A stretch of 6,716 nt of DNA, from positions 1 to 6,716 of the forward strand of contig CABTMH010000134.1 in assembly GCA_902485915.1 (NCBI GenBank), written 5' to 3'. Below, in pieces: positions 1 to 5,337 of the stretch. The stretch comes from an uncultured Oribacterium sp. (lineage in GTDB: Bacteria; Bacillota; Clostridia; Lachnospirales; Lachnospiraceae). A program made the position numbers and the translations under genes. Position 1 is the stretch's first letter. Each line of letters opens with the position of its first letter. The notes beneath the pieces were generated by a model. The model had not been told where the DNA came from and made no database searches. It saw only the letters and a list, made by a program, of their open reading frames with translations.

Positions 1-877
1 CATCGATCTCATCGATGAAGATGATGCACGGTGCCGACTGCGTCGCCTGCTTGAACAGATCACGTACACGGCTCGCACCGACGCCGACGAACATCTCGAC
101 GAAATCCGAACCGGACAGACTGTAGAACGGCACCTGTGCCTCGCCGGCCACCGCCTTCGCAAGTAAGGTCTTACCGGTTCCAGGAGGGCCTACCAGCAGG
201 GCGCCCTTCGGGAGCTTCGCACCGATGGCCGTATACTTCGTCGGATTATGCAGGAAGTCGACGATCTCGATCAGCGACTCCTTCGCCTCGTCCTCACCGG
301 CCACATCCTTGAAGGTGACACCGGTCTCCTTCTGCATATACATCTTCGCGGTCGACTTGCCGACACCCATGATACCGCCGTTTCCGTTTCCCATGCGGCG
401 CATGGTCATATTCATGACGACGAAGATCAGGACGAACGGAAGGACGATGCTGATGAGGGCCTCCATGATAAATCCGGAATTATCCGGTTTCTTCTTATAG
501 ATGACGACCCCATGCGCGAGCATACGGTCCACGAGCTTCTGAGCGTCTGCACCGACCGGCACGACATAGTAGCGGACATCCACCTGGTTCAGGTACGGAC
601 TGTACTCTCCGGAGCTGTCCGACGGCATCGACGCTCCCTCCTTCGGGATGATCGTGATATCACTGTCGCCCCACTCCACCTTCTGGACCTGGTCACTGTC
701 GACCATCGTCACGAACTCGGTATAGCTGATCTCCTGCGTCACGCCCGTAACAAACGCGCCACGGATCAGCGTATATACGAAAAAGGTGATGACTGCAGCG
801 ATGATCAGAATCATAAAAGTCTGACCCGAATGCCGGAAGCCTCTGCCGTCGTTCCCCTGGTTGTTATTATTCTCCAT
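1..877 (-). CDS. ftsH: ATP-dependent zinc metalloprotease FtsH, N-terminal part (cut by window edge)
   Basis: FtsH is a hexameric, membrane-anchored AAA+ protease that degrades unassembled membrane proteins and some soluble regulators. The window holds the first 292 residues, roughly the front 45% of a typical 600-700 residue FtsH. Visible in order: a short Asn-rich N-terminus, a first membrane helix at about residues 20-38, an extracytoplasmic domain to about 137, a second membrane helix at about 138-157, then the start of the AAA+ domain with the FKDVAGEDEAK segment (188-198). Walker A GPPGTGKT lies at 230-237, the pore-loop MFVG at 262-265, and Walker B CIIFIDEID at 284-292, ending at the window edge. 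The second region of homology and the HExxH zinc site lie outside. The ATG at 877-875 is chosen because a GGAG lies about six bases upstream and the N-terminus fits the family. The gene has its own promoter (996-1024) and follows the serine operon in the same direction. Confidence 0.96.
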   Translation of the reverse strand, partial: MENNNNQGNDGRGFRHSGQTFMILIIAAVITFFVYTLIRGAFVTGVTQEISYTEFVTMVDSDQVQKVEWGDSDITIIPKEGASMPSDSSGEYSPYLNQVDVRYYVVPVGADAQKLVDRMLAHGVVIYKKKPDNSGFIMEALISIVLPFVLIFVVMNMTMRRMGNGNGGIMGVGKSTAKMYMQKETGVTFKDVAGEDEAKESLIEIVDFLHNPTKYTAIGAKLPKGALLVGPPGTGKTLLAKAVAGEAQVPFYSLSGSDFVEMFVGVGASRVRDLFKQATQSAPCIIFIDEID

Positions 878-995
878 CTGCTCTCCATTTCTTTCACCCG
901 CCGGAATCCAGTCCACCGGATGGCCCACTGCACGTATCCTCGGAATCCTCAGTACACATCATGCACATTATATCTTCCATTTTGCAGTAACCATA

Positions 996-1024
996 ATTAT
1001 ACGGAAGGCCACCCCCAAAATCAA
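996..1024 (-). promoter_or_regulatory. Sigma-A-type promoter of ftsH
   Basis: On the minus strand a -35 box TTGATT (1024-1019) is followed after exactly 17 bases by a perfect -10 box TATAAT (1001-996). Transcription would start near 989 and give a leader of about 110 bases before the ftsH start codon. A second TATAAT at 972-967 has no good -35 box. The promoter lies just downstream of repeat copy 1, so the repeat block sits immediately upstream of the -35 region. The boxes are read directly from the sequence; activity is inferred. Confidence 0.72.
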
Positions 1025-1035
1025 GATTCCTTCTG

Positions 1036-1072
1036 TACTAATCCATGAGAGGGCCGCGCGAAGCGCGGAGAG
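1036..1072. repeat. 37-base direct repeat, copy 1
   Basis: These 37 bases recur without a mismatch at 1175-1211, an offset of 139 bases. The repeat contains a six-base-pair GC stem, CCGCGC (1054-1059) and GCGCGG (1063-1068), closed by a three-base GAA loop. In this copy an outer inverted repeat is also complete: ATCCATGAG (1041-1049) pairs with CTCATGGAT (1074-1082), so bases 1041-1082 can fold into a two-stage hairpin with a small internal loop. This architecture resembles REP or miniature-element palindromes. I do not recognise a named family. Confidence 0.85.
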
Positions 1073-1082
1073 GCTCATGGAT
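1041..1082. repeat. Two-stage hairpin built on direct-repeat copy 1
   Basis: A perfect nine-base outer inverted repeat (1041-1049 with 1074-1082) encloses the inner GC stem at 1054-1068. Nothing resembling a T-tract follows on either strand, so it is not an obvious terminator. The right arm (1074-1082) could equally well pair with the identical left arm inside the second direct-repeat copy (1180-1188), giving two mutually exclusive folds in RNA or DNA. Confidence 0.75.
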
Positions 1083-1102
1083 GCCCCCAGGCGGCGAGGC
1101 TG

Positions 1103-1124
1103 TTTTTTCGCTTAAGCGAAAAAA
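1103..1124. repeat. Perfect 22-base palindrome
   Basis: Six T, then CGCTTAAGCG, then six A: the two 11-base halves (1103-1113 and 1114-1124) are exact reverse complements with no spacer. On the minus strand its leading T run forms the T-tract of the terminator hairpin at 1131-1170. On both strands it would form a hairpin followed or preceded by A/T runs, as in bidirectional terminators, although the run here is part of the stem. It lies between the two copies of the 37-base repeat. Confidence 0.8.
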
Positions 1125-1170
1125 TCAAACGACGATGCCAGCGCCGAAGGCGCATTTCCATGGCATCGTC
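1119..1170 (-). terminator. Probable terminator of the serC-serA-DUF1015 operon
   Basis: Read on the minus strand, GACGATGCCA (1170-1161) pairs perfectly with TGGCATCGTC (1140-1131). Inside is a second stem, GCGCC and GGCGC (1153-1141), with a three-base loop, and a seven-base one-sided bulge. The stem is followed by GTTTGA and six T (1124-1119). This is the hairpin-plus-T-tract form of an intrinsic terminator and lies about 50 bases after the DUF1015 stop codon. The six-base gap before the T run is longer than ideal, so strength is uncertain. It is also part of the repeat composite. Confidence 0.55.
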
Positions 1171-1174
1171 TCCT

Positions 1175-1211
1175 TACTAATCCATGAGAGGGCCGCGCGA
1201 AGCGCGGAGAG
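1175..1211. repeat. 37-base direct repeat, copy 2
   Basis: This is identical to 1036-1072 over all 37 bases, including the CCGCGC-GAA-GCGCGG hairpin (1193-1207). It lacks the outer right arm CTCATGGAT that follows copy 1, and ends seven bases from the DUF1015 stop codon (1221-1219). It therefore looks like the truncated second unit of a 139-base tandem arrangement, or like one flank of an element bounded by direct repeats. Confidence 0.85.
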
Positions 1212-1218
1212 ACATACT

Positions 1219-2508
1219 TTATCGTTCGATCTCGTGAATGAAGATACCAGAGCGAAGCTTCGGCTCAAACCAAGTGGACTTCGGCGGCATCAGAAGCTGA
1301 TGATCCGCGACATCCAGCAGCTCTGTGATGCCCGTCGGATGCATCGCGAAAGCGACCGCCGGGCCGAGCTCCTCGAGGCTGCCATCCATCGCATGCGCAT
1401 AGGTATGCTGACTCACGCGCTTCTCCAGCTCTCGAAGTCCCCGGATCCCACCGACGAACTCGATCCGCTGATCAGTACGTGGATCCCCGATCCCCAGCAG
1501 CGGTCCGAGAATCGTATCCTGCAGAAGCGATACATCCAGTGCCTTGACCGGATCGATGGAACGCGCCGACAGCAGCTCCGCGCGTGCACGAAGCAGAAAC
1601 CACTCACCGCCGAGGTACATGCAGATCTCGCCCTTCACCTTCGGAGAAATCGGCTGTGTCAGATGGAACACCTGATAATCCTCCTCGATGGAGAACATGA
1701 AATCCTCCGGATCCATCCCATGAAGATCCTTGACGACACGGTTGTAATCCATGATCTTCAGCTCCTTATCCGGGAACAGCACCGACAGGAAGTAGTTAAA
1801 CTCCTCCGTGCCATCATAGTCCGGATGCGCCTCCCGACGCCGGAGACCGACCTTGACCGCGCTCGCCGCACGATGATGGCCATCTGCGATATAGGTCGCC
1901 GGCACCTTCTCGAAAAGTGTCTCCAGCGCCGCTACCCGCTCACGGTCGGCGATTCTCCATACCCGATGCGCGACGCCATCATCCGTCACGAACGCATAGA
2001 GCGCCGTTTCCTTCTTTACCTTCTCCACGATCGCCTGGATACCGGCATGTGCACGATAGGCGAGGAAGATCGGACCCGTCTGCGCCGAGCAGGTATCCAC
2101 ATGGCGGATACGATCCTGCTCCTTCTCCTCCACCGTGTTCTCATGCTTCTTACAGATTCCGTTCAGATAATCATCGATCGAGCTGAGCGCGACGATACCG
2201 GTCTGTGCCCGCCCCTCCATCGTCAGCTCATAGATATAGTAGCATGCGCTCGTTTCACGCACGAAGGTTCCATCTGCGATCTCTGCCTGCAGCATATCCC
2301 TCGTCTTCTGGTACACCTCCGGTGCATACATATCCTGCGTCTCCGGGAACTGCGTTTCCGGTCGGTCAATGTTTAAGAAGGAAAGCGGATGGCCAGCCAC
2401 CGCTTCACGTGCCTCCGCACGGGAATATACATCATATGGAAGTGCTGCCACCTCCCGAACGCACGCGGCGTCCGGACGGATCGCTCTGAAAGGTTTAACG
2501 GTTGCCAT
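1219..2508 (-). CDS. DUF1015 family protein, third gene of a serine-synthesis operon
   Basis: A 429-residue cytosolic protein without signal peptide or membrane helices, matching my memory of the DUF1015 family (about 400-430 residues), whose biochemical role I cannot state. Family hallmarks visible: ALPYDVYSR near the N-terminus (22-30), NIDRPE (46-51), KHENT (121-125), the central YIADGHHRAASA (206-217) and the C-terminal block MPPKSTWFEPKLRSG (407-421). The ADGHHR core (208-213) resembles motifs of ParB/sulfiredoxin-fold proteins, a group that includes the free-serine kinases SerK and SbnI; that comparison is my inference. The start is supported by AAGGAGG five bases upstream of the ATG. 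The gene lies 62 bases after serA with no terminator between, so it is most likely co-transcribed with serC and serA. Position suggests a role in phosphoserine or serine metabolism, but nothing in the sequence proves it. Confidence 0.9.
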   Translation of the reverse strand: MATVKPFRAIRPDAACVREVAALPYDVYSRAEAREAVAGHPLSFLNIDRPETQFPETQDMYAPEVYQKTRDMLQAEIADGTFVRETSACYYIYELTMEGRAQTGIVALSSIDDYLNGICKKHENTVEEKEQDRIRHVDTCSAQTGPIFLAYRAHAGIQAIVEKVKKETALYAFVTDDGVAHRVWRIADRERVAALETLFEKVPATYIADGHHRAASAVKVGLRRREAHPDYDGTEEFNYFLSVLFPDKELKIMDYNRVVKDLHGMDPEDFMFSIEEDYQVFHLTQPISPKVKGEICMYLGGEWFLLRARAELLSARSIDPVKALDVSLLQDTILGPLLGIGDPRTDQRIEFVGGIRGLRELEKRVSQHTYAHAMDGSLEELGPAVAFAMHPTGITELLDVADHQLLMPPKSTWFEPKLRSGIFIHEIER

Positions 2509-2570
2509 GAGTTCCTCCTTCGGTCTCTTTAACTTAAGATATCTGTCCCTTCCACCATGCTTTTTTACTT

Positions 2571-3740
2571 TTACTTCACCTTCCGTACACGGAGGATGCC
2601 ATCGATGAGGCCGAGATTACGGAAGCCCTCATCGGTCAGGTGCTGATTGATGTCCATCAGCGTATACGCATAGTCACCACGGGACTTGTTCTGGAGACCG
2701 TCGATGTTGATGTTCGCATCACCGAGGGCCTTCGTGATCTGTCCGAGCATGTTCGGGATGTTCCGGTGCAGGATGGCGATACGTCCACCGCTGCTGCAGA
2801 CGCCCATATCGGTATCCGGGAAGTTCACGGAGTGATGGATGTTCCCGTTGTCGAGGTAATCCTGTATCTCCTCGACCGCCATCACCGCACAGTTATCCTC
2901 GGCCTCCTCGGTGGATGCACCGAGATGCGGCAGGACGATGGCCCCCGGCATCGTCGCCGACTTCGGATTCGGGAAGTCCGTTACATAGGCCTTTACCTTC
3001 CCCTTTATCAGGGCCTCTGCCATGTCGTCGTCATTCACCAGCACATCACGGGCGAAATTCAGGATGCGGACGCCGTCCTTCATGCGCGCGATGGCCTCCT
3101 GGCTGATCATCCCCTTCGTACTGTCGACGGCGGGTACATGGAGCGTGATATAGTCACACTTATCGTAGATTTCATCGAGGATCGCCGCATGATGCACCTT
3201 CTGAGAGAGATCCCAGGCAGACTTCACGGAGAGGTATGGATCATAGCCATAGACCTCCATACCGAGGTCGACGGCCGCATTGGCGACGAGTACACCGATC
3301 GCACCGAGGCCGATGACGCCGAGGGTCTTCCCCTTGATCTCACAGCCGGCGAAGTTCTTCTTCGCCTTCTCGGCATCCTTCTGGATGGTCGGGACATCGG
3401 CATGCTCCCGGATCCACTGATGGCCACCGATGATGTCACGGCTCGCCAGCATCAGACCCGCGATCACCAGCTCCTTCACGGCATTTGCATTGGCACCCGG
3501 GGTGTTGAAAACGACGATGCCCTGCTCGGCACAGCGGTCGAGCGGGATGTTGTTGACACCGGCACCGGCACGCCCGATGGCACGGAGCGTCGGCGGGAAG
3601 TCCATCGCCTTCATATCGGCGGAGCGCACCAGCACGCCGGCGGCGTGGTCGATCTCATCCACCAGGGTATAGCCCTTCCGGAAACGACCGGTTCCGACAC
3701 GGCTGATATTGTTTAAGCAGTAAATTTCACGATTCTTCAT
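2571..3740 (-). CDS. serA: D-3-phosphoglycerate dehydrogenase, short form with one ACT domain
   Basis: The enzyme oxidises 3-phosphoglycerate with NAD to 3-phosphohydroxypyruvate, the first step of serine synthesis. It has 389 residues. Visible: a shortened N-terminal substrate-binding segment with RAGAGVNNI (57-65), the Rossmann glycine motif GVIGLGAIG (141-149) with D167 in YGYDPY as likely NAD-selecting acid, the catalytic-site Arg in NFARD (R231), PHLGAST with H272, and a C-terminal ACT domain (about 319-389). The usual ARG...VDE is ARD...VND here, and the glutamate normally found in a FxxEP segment before the histidine is missing (TDFPNPKSA, 254-262). In the ACT domain H325, N327 and N345 line up without gaps with the serine-binding H344, N346 and N364 of E. 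coli SerA, so serine feedback is likely. An AAGGA lies eight bases before the ATG; the gap to serC is only 14 bases. A related 2-hydroxyacid dehydrogenase is the alternative, made unlikely by the serC neighbour. Confidence 0.93.
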   Translation of the reverse strand: MKNREIYCLNNISRVGTGRFRKGYTLVDEIDHAAGVLVRSADMKAMDFPPTLRAIGRAGAGVNNIPLDRCAEQGIVVFNTPGANANAVKELVIAGLMLASRDIIGGHQWIREHADVPTIQKDAEKAKKNFAGCEIKGKTLGVIGLGAIGVLVANAAVDLGMEVYGYDPYLSVKSAWDLSQKVHHAAILDEIYDKCDYITLHVPAVDSTKGMISQEAIARMKDGVRILNFARDVLVNDDDMAEALIKGKVKAYVTDFPNPKSATMPGAIVLPHLGASTEEAEDNCAVMAVEEIQDYLDNGNIHHSVNFPDTDMGVCSSGGRIAILHRNIPNMLGQITKALGDANINIDGLQNKSRGDYAYTLMDINQHLTDEGFRNLGLIDGILRVRKVK

Positions 3741-3754
3741 GATGTTCGTCCTTC

Positions 3755-4837
3755 TTATCGGTTATTCTTCTCAAAAGCGTCCATGAACTCGACGAGCTTT
3801 ACGACGCCCTCCTGTGGCATCGCGTTATAGAGCGATGCGCGCATACCGCCGACGGTACGGTGGCCCTTCAGGTTCTTGAAACCGGCTGCAGATGCCTCTG
3901 CGATGAACTTCGCATCGAGATCTGCATCGCCGGTGATGAACGGGATATTCATGAGGGAACGATCCTTCGATGCGACGGTGCCGCGGAACATCGTCGACTG
4001 GTCGAGATAATCATAGAGGATCTTCGCCTTCTGTTCGTTCCGCTCCTTCATCACGCCGAGACCGCCCATCTCCTTCAGCCACTTGAACACGAGACCGCAT
4101 ACATAGATGTTGTAGCATGGCGGCGTGTTATACAGGGACTTCGCATCGGCATGGGTCTTGTAACGGAGCATGGTCGGGGTGCCCGGAAGCACGTCCTCAC
4201 GGATGAGGTCGTCACGGATCACGACGATGGTCACACCGGCCGGACCGACGTTCTTCTGCACACCGCCCCAGAGGACACCATACTTCGAAACATCCATCGG
4301 CTCACTCAGGAACATCGAGGAGACGTCGGATACGAGATCCTTCCCCTTCGTGTTCGGGAGCTCACGGATCGTGGTTCCGTAGATCGTGTTGTTCTGGCAG
4401 ATGTATACATAATCTGCGTCGTCATCGATGGCGAGGTTCTGAAGATCCGGGATGTAGCTGAAGGTCTTGTCAGCCGAGCTGGCGACTACGTTCACCCTAC
4501 CGTACATCTCCGCTTCCTTTGCGGCCTTCTTCGCCCACTGACCCGTCACGATGTAATCGGCCACGCCATGGCGCATCAGGTTCATCGGCACCATCGCAAA
4601 CTGAGTGTTTCCTCCGCCCTGCAGGAACAGTACCTTATAGTTCTCCGGTACGCCGAGCAGCTCTCTGAAATCTGCTTCGGCTGTATCGAGGATCGCCTGA
4701 AAGTCCTTCGAGCGATGAGACATCTCCATCACGGACATCCCGCATCCATGATAATCCAGCATCTCCGCTGCTGCTGTCCGAAGAACCTCCTCCGGTAAAA
4801 CGGCTGGTCCCGCACTGAAATTATAGACTCTGCTCAT
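3755..4837 (-). CDS. serC: Phosphoserine aminotransferase
   Basis: SerC is a pyridoxal-phosphate enzyme that transfers an amino group from glutamate to 3-phosphohydroxypyruvate, giving O-phosphoserine. It also often acts in pyridoxine synthesis. The 360-residue length is normal. Visible: the N-terminal YNFSAGPAVLP (5-15), the MSHRSKDF substrate-binding segment (39-46), QGGGNTQFAMVP (73-84), GQWAKKA with W101 expected to stack on the cofactor, the SDVSS aspartate D171 expected to contact the cofactor nitrogen, the Schiff-base lysine K195 in GGVQKNVGPAG, and GHRTVGGMRASLYNA (325-339) near the C-terminus. All key residues are intact. AAGGAG six bases before the ATG fixes the start. It is the first gene of the operon; its stop codon lies 14 bases before serA. 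Confidence 0.97.
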   Translation of the reverse strand: MSRVYNFSAGPAVLPEEVLRTAAAEMLDYHGCGMSVMEMSHRSKDFQAILDTAEADFRELLGVPENYKVLFLQGGGNTQFAMVPMNLMRHGVADYIVTGQWAKKAAKEAEMYGRVNVVASSADKTFSYIPDLQNLAIDDDADYVYICQNNTIYGTTIRELPNTKGKDLVSDVSSMFLSEPMDVSKYGVLWGGVQKNVGPAGVTIVVIRDDLIREDVLPGTPTMLRYKTHADAKSLYNTPPCYNIYVCGLVFKWLKEMGGLGVMKERNEQKAKILYDYLDQSTMFRGTVASKDRSLMNIPFITGDADLDAKFIAEASAAGFKNLKGHRTVGGMRASLYNAMPQEGVVKLVEFMDAFEKNNR

Positions 4838-4920
4838 CGCTCTCTCCTTTGAATCGTGTATTTGAAGGTTTCCCTTGGTTAGGCATATGATAGCACCGAC
4901 ATGCTTTATATAGTATATAA

Positions 4921-4949
4921 ATAATTTTTATGCATCTACTTTTATACAA
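4921..4949 (-). promoter_or_regulatory. Weak candidate promoter of the serC operon
   Basis: On the minus strand TTGTAT (4949-4944) and AATTAT (4926-4921) are separated by 17 bases in a strongly AT-rich stretch (about 4905-4950). The match to consensus is poor (3 and 4 of 6). Other TATA-like boxes, for example TATACT and TATATA a little downstream, have no acceptable partner. A promoter must lie here because the tRNA upstream has its own terminator, but the exact boxes are uncertain. No T-box motif (GGTGG-N-ACCGCG) or other amino-acid sensing leader is visible between here and serC. Confidence 0.3.
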
Positions 4950-4959
4950 TCCGGGAACA

Positions 4960-5020
4960 GGGGCAGACCATCTTCTGAAGTGCGATAAGTGAAGACTAAA
5001 TTCTGGCGAGGGTCTGCCCC
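4960..5020. repeat. 61-base element bounded by a perfect 10-base inverted repeat
   Basis: GGGGCAGACC (4960-4969) is the exact reverse complement of GGTCTGCCCC (5011-5020). The arms can be extended outward by CAG/CTG if two extra C bases on the right are bulged. The 41 bases between hold a smaller inverted repeat, TCTTC (4971-4975) with GAAGA (4991-4995). The element lies between the tRNA terminator and the AT-rich region upstream of serC, so it is not clearly in either transcript. Arms of this GGGTCTGCCCC type recall REP palindromes spread by single-strand transposases or the ends of miniature transposable elements; this is a resemblance, not an identification. Confidence 0.7.
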
Positions 5021-5048
5021 CCTGGCTTCGCGGGAGTTTTTCAGCACG

Positions 5049-5075
5049 AAAAAGCCCGGTGCAGATGCACCGGGC
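5049..5075 (-). terminator. Intrinsic terminator of the tRNA-Arg gene
   Basis: On the minus strand a perfect nine-base-pair GC-rich stem, GCCCGGTGC with GCACCGGGC (5075-5067 and 5062-5054), closes a four-base loop ATCT and is followed by five T (5053-5049). It starts seven bases after the mature 3' end of the tRNA. It should insulate the serC operon from tRNA transcription. Confidence 0.9.
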
Positions 5076-5081
5076 GAAAGA

Positions 5082-5154
5082 TGTTCCTACGCGGACTCGA
5101 ACCGCGACCACCGGCGTCGGAGGCCGGTACTCTATCCAGTTAAGCTATAAGAAC
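5082..5154 (-). tRNA. tRNA-Arg (anticodon CCG)
   Basis: A 73-base cloverleaf is readable on the minus strand. The acceptor stem GTTCTTA pairs with TAGGAAC (one G-U pair), with discriminator A and no encoded CCA (the genome continues TCTTTCG). The D-arm holds AACTGGAT with the conserved GG. The anticodon stem CCGGC/GCCGG encloses CT-CCG-AC, giving anticodon CCG, which reads the arginine codon CGG. The variable loop is TGGT and the T-arm is CGCGG-TTCGAGT-CCGCG. It has its own promoter (5179-5207) and terminator (5049-5075), so it is a single-gene transcript. Confidence 0.95.
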
Positions 5155-5178
5155 GTATTCGGTTTTACGAACTTGTAT

Positions 5179-5207
5179 ATTATAAGGCATGCGTCCGAAA
5201 AATACAA
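5179..5207 (-). promoter_or_regulatory. Promoter of the tRNA-Arg gene
   Basis: On the minus strand TTGTAT (5207-5202) and a perfect TATAAT (5184-5179) are separated by 17 bases. The expected start near 5172 leaves a short 5' leader of about 18 bases before the mature tRNA, as usual for RNase P processed transcripts. It diverges from the promoter of the plus-strand regulator, about 40 bases away. Confidence 0.75.
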
Positions 5208-5246
5208 GGGAAGAATGTGGAGGCAAGATTTTGAAAATTATTTTTG

Positions 5247-5275
5247 TTGAAACAAATTTCCGATAATGCTATTAT
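5247..5275 (+). promoter_or_regulatory. Promoter of the RpiR-family regulator gene
   Basis: TTGAAA (5247-5252) and TATTAT (5270-5275) are separated by 17 bases and each match consensus at five of six positions. A perfect TATAAT (5273-5278) overlaps the -10 box but would need a 20-base spacer. The start would fall near 5282, leaving a leader of about 55 bases. The surrounding stretch (5228-5280) is AT-rich. Confidence 0.6.
5249..5260. promoter_or_regulatory. Possible operator overlapping the regulator's -35 box
   Basis: GAAA-CAAA-TTTC is a short inverted repeat that starts within the -35 box and extends into the spacer. RpiR-family regulators often bind GAAA/TTTC-type palindromes, so autoregulation is conceivable. 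The site is short and lies in AT-rich DNA, where such repeats arise by chance; support is weak. Confidence 0.25.
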
Positions 5276-5337
5276 AATGCCGTATGTACTACTGTGATTT
5301 GTTTCGGTGGACTACTGTTTGAGAGGAGAAAACGAGT

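Noticed and set aside
248..1048. Plus-strand open frame of 266 codons opposite ftsH
   Set aside because: The minus strand encodes unmistakable FtsH motifs (Walker A and B, two membrane helices). The plus-strand frame is a shadow of these.
1036..1211. CRISPR array
   Set aside because: There are only two copies of the 37-base repeat, separated by 102 bases that are themselves palindromic; no regular spacer pattern or cas gene is present.
1045..2376. Long plus-strand open frame (443 codons) covering the DUF1015 gene and the repeat block
   Set aside because: It is antisense to a gene with recognisable family motifs and a good ribosome binding site. Its translation is rich in Arg and His and has no recognisable domain, and it has no ribosome binding site of its own.
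2640..4798. Long plus-strand open frames opposite serA (2640-3716) and serC (3860-4798)
   Set aside because: They mirror the codon pattern of the real genes on the other strand and show no motifs or initiation signals. Low stop-codon density opposite GC-biased genes explains them.
4838..5048. T-box or other riboswitch controlling serC
   Set aside because: No GGTGG-N-ACCGCG antiterminator motif, no specifier-loop layout and no terminator hairpin close to the serC start were found.
4821..5250. Small open frames overlapping the tRNA gene and the serC leader (4821-5111 minus, 5059-5250 plus)
   Set aside because: They run through the tRNA and its terminator or into the serC start, have no ribosome binding site, and encode low-complexity, unrecognisable peptides.
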